Positions 1 through 11,070 of a DNA stretch of 64,000 nucleotides are shown here, one piece after another (position 1 is the stretch's first letter; each line of letters starts with the position of its first letter). A program made the translations under genes and the position numbers. The notes beneath the pieces were generated by a model that had not been told where the DNA came from, did not search any database, and saw only the letters and a list, made by a program, of their open reading frames with translations. This stretch comes from Nannochloropsis oceanica (taxonomy: Eukaryota > Sar > Eustigmatophyceae > Eustigmatales > Monodopsidaceae): positions 620,001-684,000 of the forward strand of contig CP038107.1 in assembly GCA_004519485.1 (NCBI GenBank). Direction: 5' to 3'.

Positions 1-1609
1 CCCCGAACCCCCTGAGGCTCTCCCTTACCCCTCTAAATCCCCTAAATTGAACGCGCTGAAGCACCAGGCCAATCAAATCACAAAGCATGGAATCCTCCTC
101 CTTCTCTGTGCTGTTTGGGGCACTACCTGCACTCTTTCCCGCTAATTCTGACTCACAAGACCTTTGTCTGTACTTACGTGTCCGTCCCTCAGCTAACAAG
201 CACACATTACACACTCGCGCAGAGCACGCCGGAGATGATGGGAAGGAAAGAAGAGCACAACAGTAGGACAACAACAGAGGTGTCGATCGAAACATTCTTG
301 TGGCTTCGTTCATTTTTTTGCGGCACTCGCTACAGGGCAGGTGGCTGATATGGCATGGACTGAGTTGCATTTTTGCTTGCTTTGGTCATTGGAGAGGGGC
401 CGAAGGGAGCTTTGGCAGAGGAAAATATGCTTAAAGTAAGGGAAAATGCGTGCTCTTCCCACAAGCCGACGAGATTATGGTTTCCACGTTTTCCCCATTT
501 CGATGCCATGCATGTGTGGGCAGCGAAGAGGGCATTTGGACGGGCACTCGGGTGTGAAAAGCGACCACCAGATATATATGTACTCTCCCTCTACCTCCCC
601 TTTTTTCAGGTCAAATAATTCGCTAAACTTCCCAAGAGCTCCTTCGCCCTAATCACGACACTCCTACTTTCTCTCTCCCTCCCTTCATCCCCGCTCCCTT
701 CAGCCCAATTCCCTCCCTTGTAAAACTGTTACTGTCCCTTTCACCTTTCCAACCGGTGGGGAAGCTTCTCTTTCCCCTCCTCCTCCTCCTCCGACTCCTC
801 TTTCTCTTCAATTGAGATTCAGACTGCTCGACGCCGACAGGTTCCTGTAGCTAGCCTGCTGAAAATGAATGCTTCCTGTTTTTCCCCTGTTCAACCTCCC
901 CTCTCCGCCTTTGTCTCGTCAACCGTATGGGGATCTCGAGAAAACATAAAGGTAAGCAAAGGAGAATAGGCAAAAAGAGTAAGAGGGAGGTTGAGCTTTG
1001 GGGATAAAGTTCACTTATTTATCTGGGATTGTGCGTGTGTCTACTTCAACCACACATTTCCACAGGACAGCTATGTCGTCCTATCAGGCAAGCTGCTCCA
1101 CTCCTGTCCTAGCAGCCCCTCTTTCACTTTCTCGATGCGCCTGTAATACCACCCCACCGGCCCATGCCCCCTTCTTTCAGCCCATACCCGTCCGAAGAAG
1201 CCCAAGTCCTCTTTTCCTTCTTTACACACGCCCACGATATACACAGCAACACTGACCCCCTCGAAATATAAGCAACATACAAGTTCTTTGCCAGTCCCTT
1301 AAACCAGCGAGGAGACCCGCTCAACAATTCTGTCTCTCTTAAAGCGTCCGTCCAGCTACCGAACGCATAGAAAGCACCAAAACCGCCCGGGCCCGCCCGG
1401 GCCGGCTTCTTGAGGGCTTGTTGAAGGAGTGGAAGAAGTCAGTGGGGTGAGAGACAGTACCAGCTGCCACAATGACAGCACCTTTAGTCGTTCGAGTGTC
1501 CACGCGACAGAGAACGAGGGAATGTGACTCAAAAGAAAGAAAGCCGACCCACAAGGGGCCGCGTGGGGGAAAGCCTATACGTAATTTTTTTATTTATATA
1601 TATATCGTA
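1..1609. other. intergenic, no gene recognised
   Basis: I see no convincing coding sequence here. Open frames are short, overlap on both strands and match no family I know. Much of 600-800 is pyrimidine-rich (CT-biased) DNA. The stretch may hold untranslated sequence of a gene beyond the left edge. Confidence 0.5.
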
Positions 1610-2013
1610 TAGTTCTTTTTGCCGTTCCTACATCCCTCTAGAACTATCGCATGCAACCTGCGTCCTCTAGGACTTGGATACGAGGGGGAGCCTTCCAACA
1701 AGAAATTGTTGCATATTCATCCCTTATTTATTGTCCGAGTTTTACTAGCGACTTTGACAGATTTTTCGGTCAGGCAAAGTCCCCGGACGGCCCACACAGG
1801 GCCAGAATGAGAAGGGGGAGGAGGATAAAAGAGGAGGTCAGCGGGAAGGCTACACATAGAGTGTCCGCATATCTTGCCGCGGTTGACCAAACCGCAGATC
1901 ATGGGGACGAGCTTCCCCACGGACCATACTCCTGTACACCCGTAGGATGTTACGTGCCCCATTGCCGTCCCGGTACACGAACTGTTCACAGATGTCACAC
2001 CAACAAAGTCCTC
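1610..2013 (+). repeat. dispersed repeat, copy A (full-length type)
   Basis: This about 400 bp block is matched in reverse orientation at 32898-33274 and partly at 22413-22502. Shared landmarks in order are a TAGTTCT/AGAACTA inverted pair (1610-1616 and 1640-1646), a GCATGCAACCTG core, a GTCCTCTAGGAC near-palindrome, a GGACGGCC...CAGGGCCAGA segment, a GATGTTACGTGCCCCATTGCCGTCCC block and an ACAAAGTCCTC end. It contains no transposase frame, so it looks like a non-autonomous element. Its left side abuts a TA-rich run and its right side a CTC microsatellite. Confidence 0.7.
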
Positions 2014-3045
2014 GGATGGCCCGCCCATGACCTCCTCCTCCTCTGCCTCGTCGTCCTCCTCCTCCGCCTCCTCCTCCTCCTCCGCCTCCTCCACCTTCCC
2101 CCCCTCCTCCTCCTCTGCTTCAACCGCCTCCGCCTCCTCCTCCCCTTCCCCTTCCACCCCCTCCTCGTCTCCCCCCTCCTCCCCCTGAGCGGGTTCGGGC
2201 ATCGCCACCTCCTCAACTCGATGTATACCTTGCGCAGGTTATTTTTTTCGTTCTTTTCGTGTACCTCTACCCTCGCAATTCCTCACACCACTATCAACAT
2301 CACCACCGCCACCTCCACGAGGCTGACTTCTTCTATTTGACACCGATTGCTCTTGCCATGTTGCAGTGGCTATGCCACTCCTTCCCATCCGACGGTGCCC
2401 CCTTTTTCTCGAAGTGGCTATATGGCGGAACATAGTGCACTTTTAAAAAAAGAATCTTGCCTCTCAAACAAATAGATGGAACACGACGATAAGCTTATAG
2501 TAATATTCCTTGTATTTCTTTCGTTATTTTCACGCACGTGCGCTTTATTTAATAATCATCAAGGTATTACTACGTCTGGCGCTGATCCTCTCACTTCCAA
2601 TTTCTAAGCGTATGTTTACATGTATAAATGCTGCTGTGTGAGGTAGATAGAACGGCCTCTGTCCTTCCCTTCTGGACATGACAAGCGTCTAGCTTTCGCT
2701 ACCTGGTATTGGACCAGACTGTTTTTTGGTTTCCAATCTCAGTCCTTCGTCTCTCCTCTTCCCCGCATTACTGTCTGTCATATTTGGTCATAGCATAGTC
2801 TATTTGTCTTTCCTACCTTCTGCTGTCGCCATTGTCGTCATCGCCAATGTCATCGTCCTACCCTTGTGCCTCCCACAGTGCTACATGCCTCCCTCTCCAC
2901 TCCATCCATCTCTCCACCTTTCTTCTTACCGCATTCTAATCTCTTCTATTACTTCCACCACTCCCCCTCCCCTTCTTTCTCCTCTTTTTTCACTATCCCT
3001 ACCATAAGCAGAATCAGTTCCACTCCCCTTACCTCTTTCTCTTCC
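2014..3045. other. intergenic with CTC microsatellite
   Basis: Positions 2030-2200 are a nearly pure CCT/CTC tract that gives artificial long frames on both strands (poly-Leu or poly-Glu). From 2200 to 3045 there is no recognisable gene. The 3' untranslated region of the NF-YC gene should lie at the right end. Confidence 0.45.
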
Positions 3046-4498
3046 TCAATGAACTCGTCGCCGTCCTCCTCCTCCTCCTCCTCCTTCCCCCCCCTCCTCT
3101 CCTTCCTCTTCTCCGTCCCATCCTCTTCCTTCTCCTCCTCCTCGTCCTCCTCGTCCTCCTCTTCCCCCCCCTCCTCCTCCTCCACTTTCTACTCCCTCTT
3201 TTCCACAACTTCCCCTCCCCGCCCCCCCTCCTCCCTCCCCATCCCACATTCCACTCCCTGTGCCACTGGCAGTAGCACCACCATCCACTCTCCCCTCCCT
3301 CCCTTTTCCCCCCACTTCCTCTTTCCCATCCGCTTCTGCCCCTATGTCATCATCAGTAGCAATAGCTACAGCATCAATTGCAGGGGCATGCCTGGTGTAA
3401 GCCCGTGTCGTGGGAATGGCCTGATCCCTCGGGACAATATCAATCAAAAAATCAAACACATCGCACTTTATGATTGCTTGGGCCAAATCTACTCTTTGCA
3501 GGGTCCGCCGGGCATTATGCTTTGTCATCTGCCATCCTCTTAAAGTAAGTTCCAACAGAAAGAGCTCACATGCTTTGGCCATTATTACTAAGGCTTCCAT
3601 GCTGATAAGGACTTTAGGGGACCCATGCACTTCTTCGTCTTGTTTCATGACTTTCTTCACCCGGGCGAGGGGCAGCTCTTGCAGGCGGAGATCCGTGGCC
3701 GAGGGGTCAATTTGGCGGATTCTGGTGGCCTCGGAGGCCCAGAATTGTTCGACAAGGTTTTCTATTCGTAACAGCAATAAAAATTGTAGGTAATTATCGA
3801 GGATGCAAAAATAAGGAAAGAGAAAAATAAATAGATTTTAGTGGGTGAACTGACCTACCTACTAGTTGGTCGGGCTTCATGTACTGCATTGAATCTGAGG
3901 TAGGGTCTGGCGACGGCTCCTGTTGCTGCTGCGGTGGAAGTGGTAACTGCTGCTGCTGATAGTGCTGAAAGGATGGTTGATGTTGGTGTTGCTGCTGCTG
4001 TTGTTGGTGCTGTTGATGGTGCTGTTGCTGCTGGTATTGTGGAGGAGGTTGTCGTAGCTGCTGCTGCTGATACTGCTGATACTGCTGATGCTGTTGTTGG
4101 GATGAGTAAGGCGGAAACTGGTAGTGGTATTGATATGCTTGCTGTTGCTGTTGTTGTTGATGCGCCTGCGGCTGCTGCTGTTGGTGGTCCTGGTGCTGCA
4201 CGGGAGAGGTTAAACTGGCCACGAGAGGGGTAATTACGGAAGAGGACTGGAGCCCTTGAATACCGCTGCCCATGCCTGCATCCTCGGCCTCCACCTCATA
4301 GGCTTTATAGGCCATTAACGCGGCGGTGGAGGAGAGGCCGTTCCCGTTGGTTGTAGTTGTGGAAATGGTGGTGCCGCTGGAGGCAAACATGTGGGATTCC
4401 CGCAGGGCGCTGCCTCGCGGTGGAGAAACGGAGCATGATGACGCCCTTGAAGCAGGCGGGATCGGCGCGGTTACAGTGGCATGGTTGCATTCCGACAT
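3046..4498 (-). CDS. NFYC: NF-YC / HAP5-type CCAAT-binding histone-fold subunit
   Basis: NF-YC pairs with NF-YB through a histone fold and with NF-YA binds CCAAT boxes in the nucleus. Two exons are visible: 4498-3859 and 3761-3046, joined by a 97 bp GT-AG intron (phase 1), giving about 451 residues. Exon 1 is low-complexity: from about residue 110 it is dominated by glutamine (CAG/CAA runs), then MQYMKPDQLVEN leads into exon 2. Exon 2 opens with VEQFWASEATRI and carries the NF-YC histone fold (LPLARVKKVMK, ISMEALVIMAKACELF, NARRTLQRVDLAQAI, FDFLIDIVPRD), the standard family signature. After the fold the frame runs into Gly/Arg-rich sequence made by a TCC microsatellite, so the C-terminus is doubtful; another frame there would give an acidic tail instead. 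The start is the first ATG of the open frame. Confidence 0.85.
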
Positions 4499-5091
4499 TG
4501 TGCTGCTAGCTAGAGTCTATGGTATGGCCCGTGTTGGCGCGATCAGCAACTTGGAGGCTTACGTGCGCGACGAGGAGAGGTGCTGCGGACAAGCAACCCA
4601 TATACCAGCGTGCATAAGTTGCTTATGTCGTGTTTATGGGTGCATGGGCGGGTTGTGAGTTTTGAAGTGAGGAGTACGGTAGGGGTAATAGCCAAAGCGT
4701 CCGATTATCTCGCGCTTTAGAGACGGACACCGGGGAGGAGGTCAAGAGGAGCACGTCCTGAAAAGAAGCAAGAGACAAGAACAAAATATTTATATCTATA
4801 CCACCAACGGTAGTCCAAAGTCCATCTTGCAAACGACGCCTACGAGGCGACATGATCCAACACCTCGAATCCGAGAAACTCACTGACGAAAAGCCAAGCA
4901 AGCCTGTCCAGGCACATAAACTTGCCAACCTTTGTTTGTGCATGTCTGTATGTCTGCGTGTCGCTTTTTTTAATGCCACAACACCGCTCTCTACTACCTA
5001 TGTACAGGCTCGACAGTTCTTTTTCAATGCTCGCCCCTCTGCCATATTCCGTTGGGTTTAATGCGCAGATGCAGTACTAACTACATCCCCC
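4499..5091. other. intergenic; possible two-exon short peptide on the minus strand
   Basis: No known gene. One weak candidate begins with ATG at 4853 (minus), reads MSPRRRRLQDGLW, reaches a GTATAG donor and resumes after a TTTTCAG acceptor near 4758, stopping soon after, for about 30 residues. I do not recognise it and give it little weight. The interval separates the NF-YC start from the 3' end of the WD40 gene. Confidence 0.25.
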
Positions 5092-7044
5092 TTAGGGAGC
5101 AGCGTCACAGGTCGCGCCTGTTTGCAGAAGACGAATGGCATGGTCAGCACCCGCAGAGCACAAAGTGTTGCCATCGTAGGAGATATCGAGGGCCTTTACC
5201 CCATCTGGATGCCGTTGTGGGTGGCTCAGTGCCTCACGCCGTCGCTTCAGGTCCCAAATGTGAAGGCTCCCGTCTGTGTTAGTATTTTTTGGGGTGTGGA
5301 TGTCGGGTAAGTAAGCAAATAAAGCTTGGTGGCGAATTACTCACAAAGAACAAGAAATCGTAGAGTCCGAAAGCACGCAAATGAAGAATTATTCTAGTAT
5401 TGATAATCTTCCGGAGAAAGGGCGGACTTACCATCACACCCGTAGGCCAGCCCCCTACCATCCTCCCAAGCTACGGCTGCCATGGCGATGTTCTGTCCCG
5501 AATGGATGATGAGGCTGGCTTCTTCCTTCTCCTTTGGTGTGGACCATGTTGCACGTGCTAAAGGGGAGGATGGGGTCCAGACTCGTACCTGTTTTATGTA
5601 ATTCTCTGAGTCCAAATTGGATATCTACACTGATATATATACCAATTGTCGTGCACCTTCTATATCCGAGTCAACAATCTCGCAAACCCGATCGGCTCTT
5701 TCTTGTTCTAGACGTACCGTCCGATCATACCCCGACGACACCAATCCCTCCCCGCCAATCACCCCCAAGCTCACTATCGTGTCATCATGCCCAGGCACAC
5801 TCCACAACGGGGGCACCTCCACCACCTTCCCTCCCTCCGTTCCTCCTCCTCCTCCTCCTCCTATCCTTCCTTGTCCTACAGCATCCCACACCCTAATCTC
5901 TGTACATTCTTCATTCCCCATGTAACCGACAGCGATGTGCGTTGTGCCTGGAAAAACGGTCATGGCGCGGATTTCAGCGGGATGGGTGGAGGCACCCACC
6001 TTGGCGATAAAAGACGTCGAGGCCGAGAGGTCCCAAACTTTAACGTGCTGTGGGGTCGGACAAGCAGATAAGAAACAGTGAAAGATGATAAGTAACCACG
6101 ATACGAACGGCGAAGGAAAAAGGAGAGAGAGGTCCATACAGCTTCCAAACTTCCTTCACATTTCCTTGCGTCTCACACGCACCTACCCTATCATAATCCC
6201 CAGAAACCACACATCGTCTATCCGGCAAGGCAATCAATGACAACACGTGGCCCAAACGTCCGCCCACTACCGCCAGGTTTTGCCCCGTCTCAATGTCCCA
6301 CAGCCTTAAAGTGCCGTCAGTGCCAGCGGAAATAACACGATTTCCATCCGGCATGACGGCGAGACTGCGGACCATGGACGTGTGGCCCCGCAGTATCCTG
6401 ACACAGGACCCTGTGCTAGCGTTCCAGATGCGGACCTAATGGGTCGATGCGATAGAGTGGGGAGGGTGCTCGTTTGTGTGTATGCTGTGTGCTCATGAGC
6501 AGGGGAGTCCTGCGCTTCAACATGTGGAGAGAGATGGCGACACACACAGCGCCAAGCAAGAGGGCTGTCAAAGCGAATATACTCCACCACCCTCGTGGTT
6601 AAGCATGACACCAAATACTTCTGTTTTACCCACATTCCTGCCTTTCTTTGTATCTTCCTTCCCAACATGGAACTTGCCACACGTAATCATCACCCCTCCC
6701 TCCATTGATGCAATAGCACATACCGTCCGGTCGTCGCTGGCCGAGGCGACCAATCGTCCATTCGGCGTGAATTTGACAGCATTAATAAGCTCCTCGTGGC
6801 CCGGCAAACCCATGTCTGTATGTCCGAGGTTGGCCGAACGGGTGTGTCGCAAAAGGAGAGATCGATCTCTCGCTTGTTCTCTGCGGCGGCTTGCGTGTAT
6901 TGTGCGACCCTCGAAGGATGCTGGTGCGGGCAGCACAGAGAAGGGAGAAGTCGGAAGCAGTTGCGGCACAGCACGTACCCTGTGGACCGGAAAAAAAGGG
7001 CTTGCTGAGGCGTTCAGGTGTTGTGGCATATGTCTTGGTTGCAT
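5092..7044 (-). CDS. WD40-repeat beta-propeller protein, five exons
   Basis: Five minus-strand exons join in frame: 7044-6724, 6435-6187, 6047-5718, 5588-5432 and 5273-5092, with introns of 288, 139, 129 and 158 bp, all GT-AG. The protein is about 412 residues. WD40 repeats are clear: LPGHEELINAVKF/ASASDDRTVRIW, LRGHTSMVRSLAV/SAGTDGTLRLWD, a repeat ending GDYDRHVKVWD, one ending TEIRVWD, SSGYDRTVRVW, and a last DGSLHIWD/CSAGADHAIRL. That makes about seven blades, one propeller. Splice choices are strongly supported because each junction rebuilds a blade (for example DRT joined to VRIW or VRVW). A Gly run in blade four comes from a CTC tract. The start is weak: the first ATG of the open frame is used, but an upstream exon or the ATG just before GLPGHEE are alternatives. 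The role is unknown; such proteins are usually scaffolds. Confidence 0.8.
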
Positions 7045-7351
7045 GAGTGTTGCATGAGTATGAGGTCGTGTGACCGGTCGCCGTTGCCACCCAAGGGGCG
7101 CTATATGTCAGCGACTATCATCATCATCAAAACTCGCCCCTTTTTTGGGAGGGGTCAATTATTTTGTTGCTATTTTATTCTCGTCAGCCGTGGGGCCTTG
7201 ATGACCAGGTTTGCCCCCTGCAGCCGACGTCAACCAACGGTCTTCTCTTTTCGTCGAGCGTTTTTTGGTTCGTTTTTGCACTTACCCCGCCCGCACACAC
7301 GCCCCAAATCAGGCCAAAATTCCAGGATAGGAAGCTCAACAAATTTTGATT
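7045..7351. promoter_or_regulatory. shared upstream region of a divergent gene pair
   Basis: About 300 bp separate the WD40 gene start (minus) from the hypothetical gene (plus), so both promoters must lie here or inside the first exons. I see no clear TATA box or repeated motif. Confidence 0.35.
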
Positions 7352-8371
7352 ATGGATTTAGACGGGAAGTGGCACTGGGTCCGCCGGAAATTGCCTAGGC
7401 GTCTCATTCCTCTTGGCGACCTCTTTGGAAATGCTGACGGACGAGGCATGATCTCCGGGCAGCTCAATATTTCGCAAGGCGAGTCACCGAGCCCGCAGCT
7501 GCTGAGCCAGGAAGGAGTGGAAAGAAATGTTACCACTGCAGCTGCACTAGCTTCTCGTCGAGGCGACAGCTTTGGGCAACAACAAAGCGTCCGACGGAAA
7601 GGATCACCCAAATCCCCTCCGCGCCGCGTCATCCTCAACCAAAAGCTGGAGCGTGTACAGGCCGCGTTAAAAAGCCCCTCTGCCATGGGCTATGGGGAAG
7701 GTAGGAAAACAAGTAGCGGAGGGAGCCGTGATATTAGCGGCGCGAGGGCCGACGAGGAGGAAGAGAAGGAGGACATGGAGGACCGGAGGAGGATCCTTTT
7801 GGCCGCACTCATGGATGTGGACGGTACCAAAAAGCAACGACAAGGAGCATCGGCGAAGATACGATATTCCTCACCTTCGATGTTGTTAACCCGCAAACAT
7901 GTAGGACGGGCGGGCACCATTAGCGTGATAACTGGAAGCTCCCAGGGGAGCGGCGAGGGGGCAGCTAAATCAAGAGATTCAGGGAAGAGAGATTCCACAC
8001 ATTTTCAACGTCATGGCTCTGTGAATGGAACCGTTATCATTGATTCGACAAGCAGCAGCTCTGGCAACATGGCATCTACCGGCAGCGGTGGTGCGCGCGG
8101 GATGAAGGGGGCCACTTACCCTGCTAGTGGTGCCGTCGAGCAAGAGTCTGGAGGCATCCAACTGAAGCCGCCCATCCCCATCGACCATCGACGAAAGTCC
8201 AGATTGCCGGATTATTTTGGAGAGGGTGATGAAAAGAGACTGGGCTTTAACATTCGCAATTTACACCTTTTCCCCCCGCTGCGTACCCCCCTGGAGGGAG
8301 AGAAAGACGAAGGAGGACGCGAGAGCGGGGCCCCGACGTCGACGGCAGCACCAATAGACCTCCAAATGTGA
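7352..8371 (+). CDS. hypothetical Ser/Gly/Arg-rich, largely disordered protein
   Basis: A single 339-residue open frame begins at an ATG and ends at TGA. I do not recognise a family. The N-terminus MDLDGKWHWVRRKLPRR is the only part that looks folded, with three aromatic residues and a basic cluster. Residues about 50-110 are basic with SPK and PPRR motifs, residues 125-145 are acidic (DEEEEKEDMEDRR), and the rest is Ser/Gly/Thr-rich. A short motif RKSRLPDYFGEGDEKRLGF near residue 285 could be a peptide docking site. The composition suggests a nuclear or scaffold protein, which is inference only. The long open frame and lack of introns support a real gene, but a low-complexity frame can stay open by chance. 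Confidence 0.55.
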   Translation: MDLDGKWHWVRRKLPRRLIPLGDLFGNADGRGMISGQLNISQGESPSPQLLSQEGVERNVTTAAALASRRGDSFGQQQSVRRKGSPKSPPRRVILNQKLERVQAALKSPSAMGYGEGRKTSSGGSRDISGARADEEEEKEDMEDRRRILLAALMDVDGTKKQRQGASAKIRYSSPSMLLTRKHVGRAGTISVITGSSQGSGEGAAKSRDSGKRDSTHFQRHGSVNGTVIIDSTSSSSGNMASTGSGGARGMKGATYPASGAVEQESGGIQLKPPIPIDHRRKSRLPDYFGEGDEKRLGFNIRNLHLFPPLRTPLEGEKDEGGRESGAPTSTAAPIDLQM

Positions 8372-9187
8372 GTCATAGTGAGAATTATATCGACTTCATT
8401 GCAACGAATAAGGAAAGAGGAAAGCCAAACAAAAAAGAAGGAAGCACGAAGTGAACAAAAAGGGGCGAAGACGTTCTCTCATCCCGGTTCGCAAAGTCTC
8501 ATCCTTTGCCTCTGAGCGGCGGCCGTTGCCCTGCTCAAGCCCCCTAAGATTTATCTTCTACCTGTTCAAGCAGAGACCTATTTTGCTTCCTTGTCCAAAC
8601 CCAGTTCCCGGAAGACAGCCTCTAGTCTTGACACGTCATCGGTGGTATGTTTGTGACTCTGTGGGTTGATGCTTTGGATTTGACACGCCCACAACTCGAG
8701 CCCAGCCTCCCCTGCGCCTCGTTTCCTCTCCAGTCTCTTTCGATCCAAACGGAGACTCCTCACCCCCACGACCAAGCACGCACACACATAAGATAGACAT
8801 GGGGCGGGCATGAGCGGACGAATAAACTGCAGCTGAATACATGGGAGCGGCTGCATTGGTGCATGTGTGATGCCTGTTGATGGGTGTAAGGTCTACGGGG
8901 ATGGACCAGGGAAGGGTGCGACCTCAAGAAGCAGCACTGCAGCACGCCTTTCTTTGGGACGAGACACGGCCATCTGGCCTTGTTCCAGGGCATGCACAGA
9001 AATGATCGGAGTATGAGCACCATGCTCCATGCGTTTGCCTACCACGCGGATGGTTGGAATAGACCTTTGCCCACACACGGCGTCGTCCTCATTCTCAGAG
9101 ATGCATGGTTCTCCTTCGTCCCCTTTCTCACCACACATCGCAACCAAACCACAGTTTTAATCCTTTCCAGACGACCCCCCCTTTAAG
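8372..9187. other. intergenic; 3' UTR of the hypothetical gene and LHC promoter
   Basis: No gene recognised in about 800 bp. The right end is the upstream region of a light-harvesting gene, which would be expected to be light-regulated. I could not identify specific elements. Confidence 0.4.
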
Positions 9188-10260
9188 ATGAAGACATCCC
9201 TTGTTACCCTGGCCCTGGCTGCCGTCCCCGCCTCTGCCTTCATGGGTGGATTCATGGGCAAGAACTTCGCCGCACCCACTAAGGCTTCCCCTGCTACCCC
9301 CACCACTATGTTCTTGAACTTCGGCAAGAAAGGCGGTGTGTCCGTCCCCAAGCCCGCAGGCAAGGCCGCCCCGGCTAAGGTAACCCCTAAGAGGGCTGCA
9401 GCCGCCGTCAAGAAGGCGGCGCCCGTCAAGAAGGCTGCAGCCGCCGCTGTTAAAAAGGCGGCGCCCGTCAAGAAGGCTGCAACCGCCGCTGTTAAAAAGG
9501 CGGCGCCCGTCAAGAAGGCTGCAACCGCCGCTGTCAAAAAGGCGGTGCCTGTCAAGAAGGTGGCCGCACCCTTGTCTAACCCTGACTTTGCTGGTGGGTT
9601 GATCGGCTCCGATGTGGAGGCCATTCGATTCGACCCCTGGAACCTAGCCGCGGAGCGCGACCCCGAAGGCTTGGCCTGGTACCGCTCGGCCGAGCTCAAG
9701 CACGGGCGTATTTGCATGTTGGCAGCCCTTGGGTTGTTCGTCCAATCTGCCTTCCACTTGCCGGACGATGTGTTCAGCAACCCCAAGGGCCTTGATGCTC
9801 TCTTCCAGGTGTCGGCGGAGCGGCCTCAGGCGATTGCTCAGATTTTGATTGCGATCGGCGCGATTGAAGTTGCAGGTTTGGCAGCGAACGAGGGAAAGGC
9901 CCCGGGGGATTTTGGATTTGACCCCCTCAACCTGGCGCCCAAGACGGAGGATGCGTTCAACGAGTTGCAGTTGAAGGAGATCAAGAACGGACGATTGGCG
10001 ATGGTGTCGGTGGCGGGCATGCTGATCCAAGAGGCGCTCACGAACCAGGGTGTGCTTGAGCAGATCAACAGGTCAGTTCAAGTAGGAAGAGAGCCCAGGA
10101 GTGGAGACAAGGGCGAATGGACAGGAAGGAGAAACAGTGGGTATGACATTTTTCATGCGCATACATACACCAACACTCGCCAACCCACTTCCCCTTTCTC
10201 CCCTTCCTCTCTAACAGCGGCCACTTGAGCCCCTTCAATGACGGCCAGGGTGCCTTCTAA
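9188..10260 (+). CDS. LHC-family chlorophyll-binding protein with Lys/Ala repeat spacer
   Basis: This thylakoid antenna protein has two exons, 9188-10071 and 10218-10260 (146 bp intron), about 308 residues. The N-terminus MKTSLVTLALAAVPASAFMG is a signal peptide with an ASA-F cleavage junction, the hallmark of bipartite import into a red-derived secondary plastid. Residues about 69-127 are tandem copies of a Lys/Ala/Pro/Val unit (KKAAPVKKAATAAV) encoded by near-identical 42 bp DNA repeats. The LHC domain follows: FDPWNLA, helix 1 with ELKHGR (169-174), a middle hydrophobic helix, FGFDPLNLAP, and helix 3 with EIKNGRLAM. Glu/Arg pairs in helices 1 and 3 are the usual chlorophyll-ligand salt bridges. 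The last exon encodes SGHLSPFNDGQGAF. The repeat spacer resembles histone H1 tails and is not typical of LHCs. It is a red-lineage type LHC; subfamily not resolved. Confidence 0.93.
9395..9560 (+). repeat. in-frame 42 bp tandem repeat coding for Lys/Ala-rich spacer
   Basis: Three to four near-identical copies of a 42 bp unit (GCTGTTAAAAAGGCGGCGCC... CAAGAAGGCTGCAACCGCC) lie inside the LHC gene. Multiples of three keep the frame, so copy number can vary without breaking the protein. Confidence 0.85.
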
Positions 10261-11070
10261 GTTTTTCATGTCTCCCTCCACCGCCAGGGCTGCTCCTGCT
10301 GCCCGCATCCTGCGTCTAAAACTATAGACGCTATATACGTAAAGTGCAAGCCACAACGACGATGGGAATGACAGATATGAAAAGACTTCGAAAGAGAGAC
10401 TCATAGAACATGAAAGAAGAATTTGGAGGAAGAGCGAAGAAGGGGTGCATAACGTGAAGGTAGAGGATACATACGACGACGATAGGGGGGTAGCGTGAGT
10501 GTGTGAGGGAAGGAGTTTGCGTTGGGTTGTTGGGCTTAGGTCTTGGATGAATTACTTTCTTTTCTTTTTCCCTGTCTTCCTCCCGACCTTGATTCCTGCC
10601 TTCCGCAGGCGCACGAGGTCGAAGAAGAAGACGGCGATAAAGAAGGGGAAGCAGGAATTGAGTTTGAAAACGAACGACCAGAAGAAGAAAACCCGACATG
10701 TGATAACCGAGCGACTGAACCAGCACGCGACAAGCTATGGCAAGCGAAAATGCAAGCAAGATCTCCATTCCCCCTCCGCGATTTTGGATTTTTAAGGATG
10801 GTACTTCATTTTTTCCTGTCGTCCTTATATATATATAATAATAATGAGCTTTAGGTCATAATAGGCCGAAGGCAGCATCGTCGTCTTCTCGTCGTCACAT
10901 TTCGTCTACTTACCCATTCTATCTTGCTTATTTGCCTGCCCCAAGATAAAACAAAAAATCAGTCTCTTGAGTTGACTTCCCAGCATCCATATCAAGTACA
11001 TACACAACTTACTGCCTCCTTCCCTGCCTCCCTCCCTGCCTCCCTGCCTGCCTGTCTCCCTCCTATTACC
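10261..11070. other. intergenic, convergent gene ends
   Basis: This interval lies between the ends of two convergent genes (LHC on plus, MIP-like on minus). It holds short overlapping frames with no recognised family, a TATATATATAATAATAAT run near 10830, and CCTCCCTGCCTG repeats near 11020-11055. Confidence 0.45.

Noticed and set aside
1610-2013. tRNA-derived SINE
   Set aside because: I could not find convincing A and B boxes or a tRNA-like head, and no poly-A or simple tail common to all copies.
1651-2340. Long plus-strand frame rich in Leu/Pro
   Set aside because: It is created by a CCT microsatellite and the dispersed repeat; no family, and equally long frames exist on the other strand.
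9395-9560. Separate histone H1 gene
   Set aside because: The Lys/Ala repeats are in frame with a signal peptide upstream and LHC helices downstream and lack an H1 globular domain.
9157-9786. Antisense frame over the LHC gene (Ala/Thr/Leu repeats)
   Set aside because: It is the mirror of the 42 bp coding repeats; the plus-strand LHC is certain.
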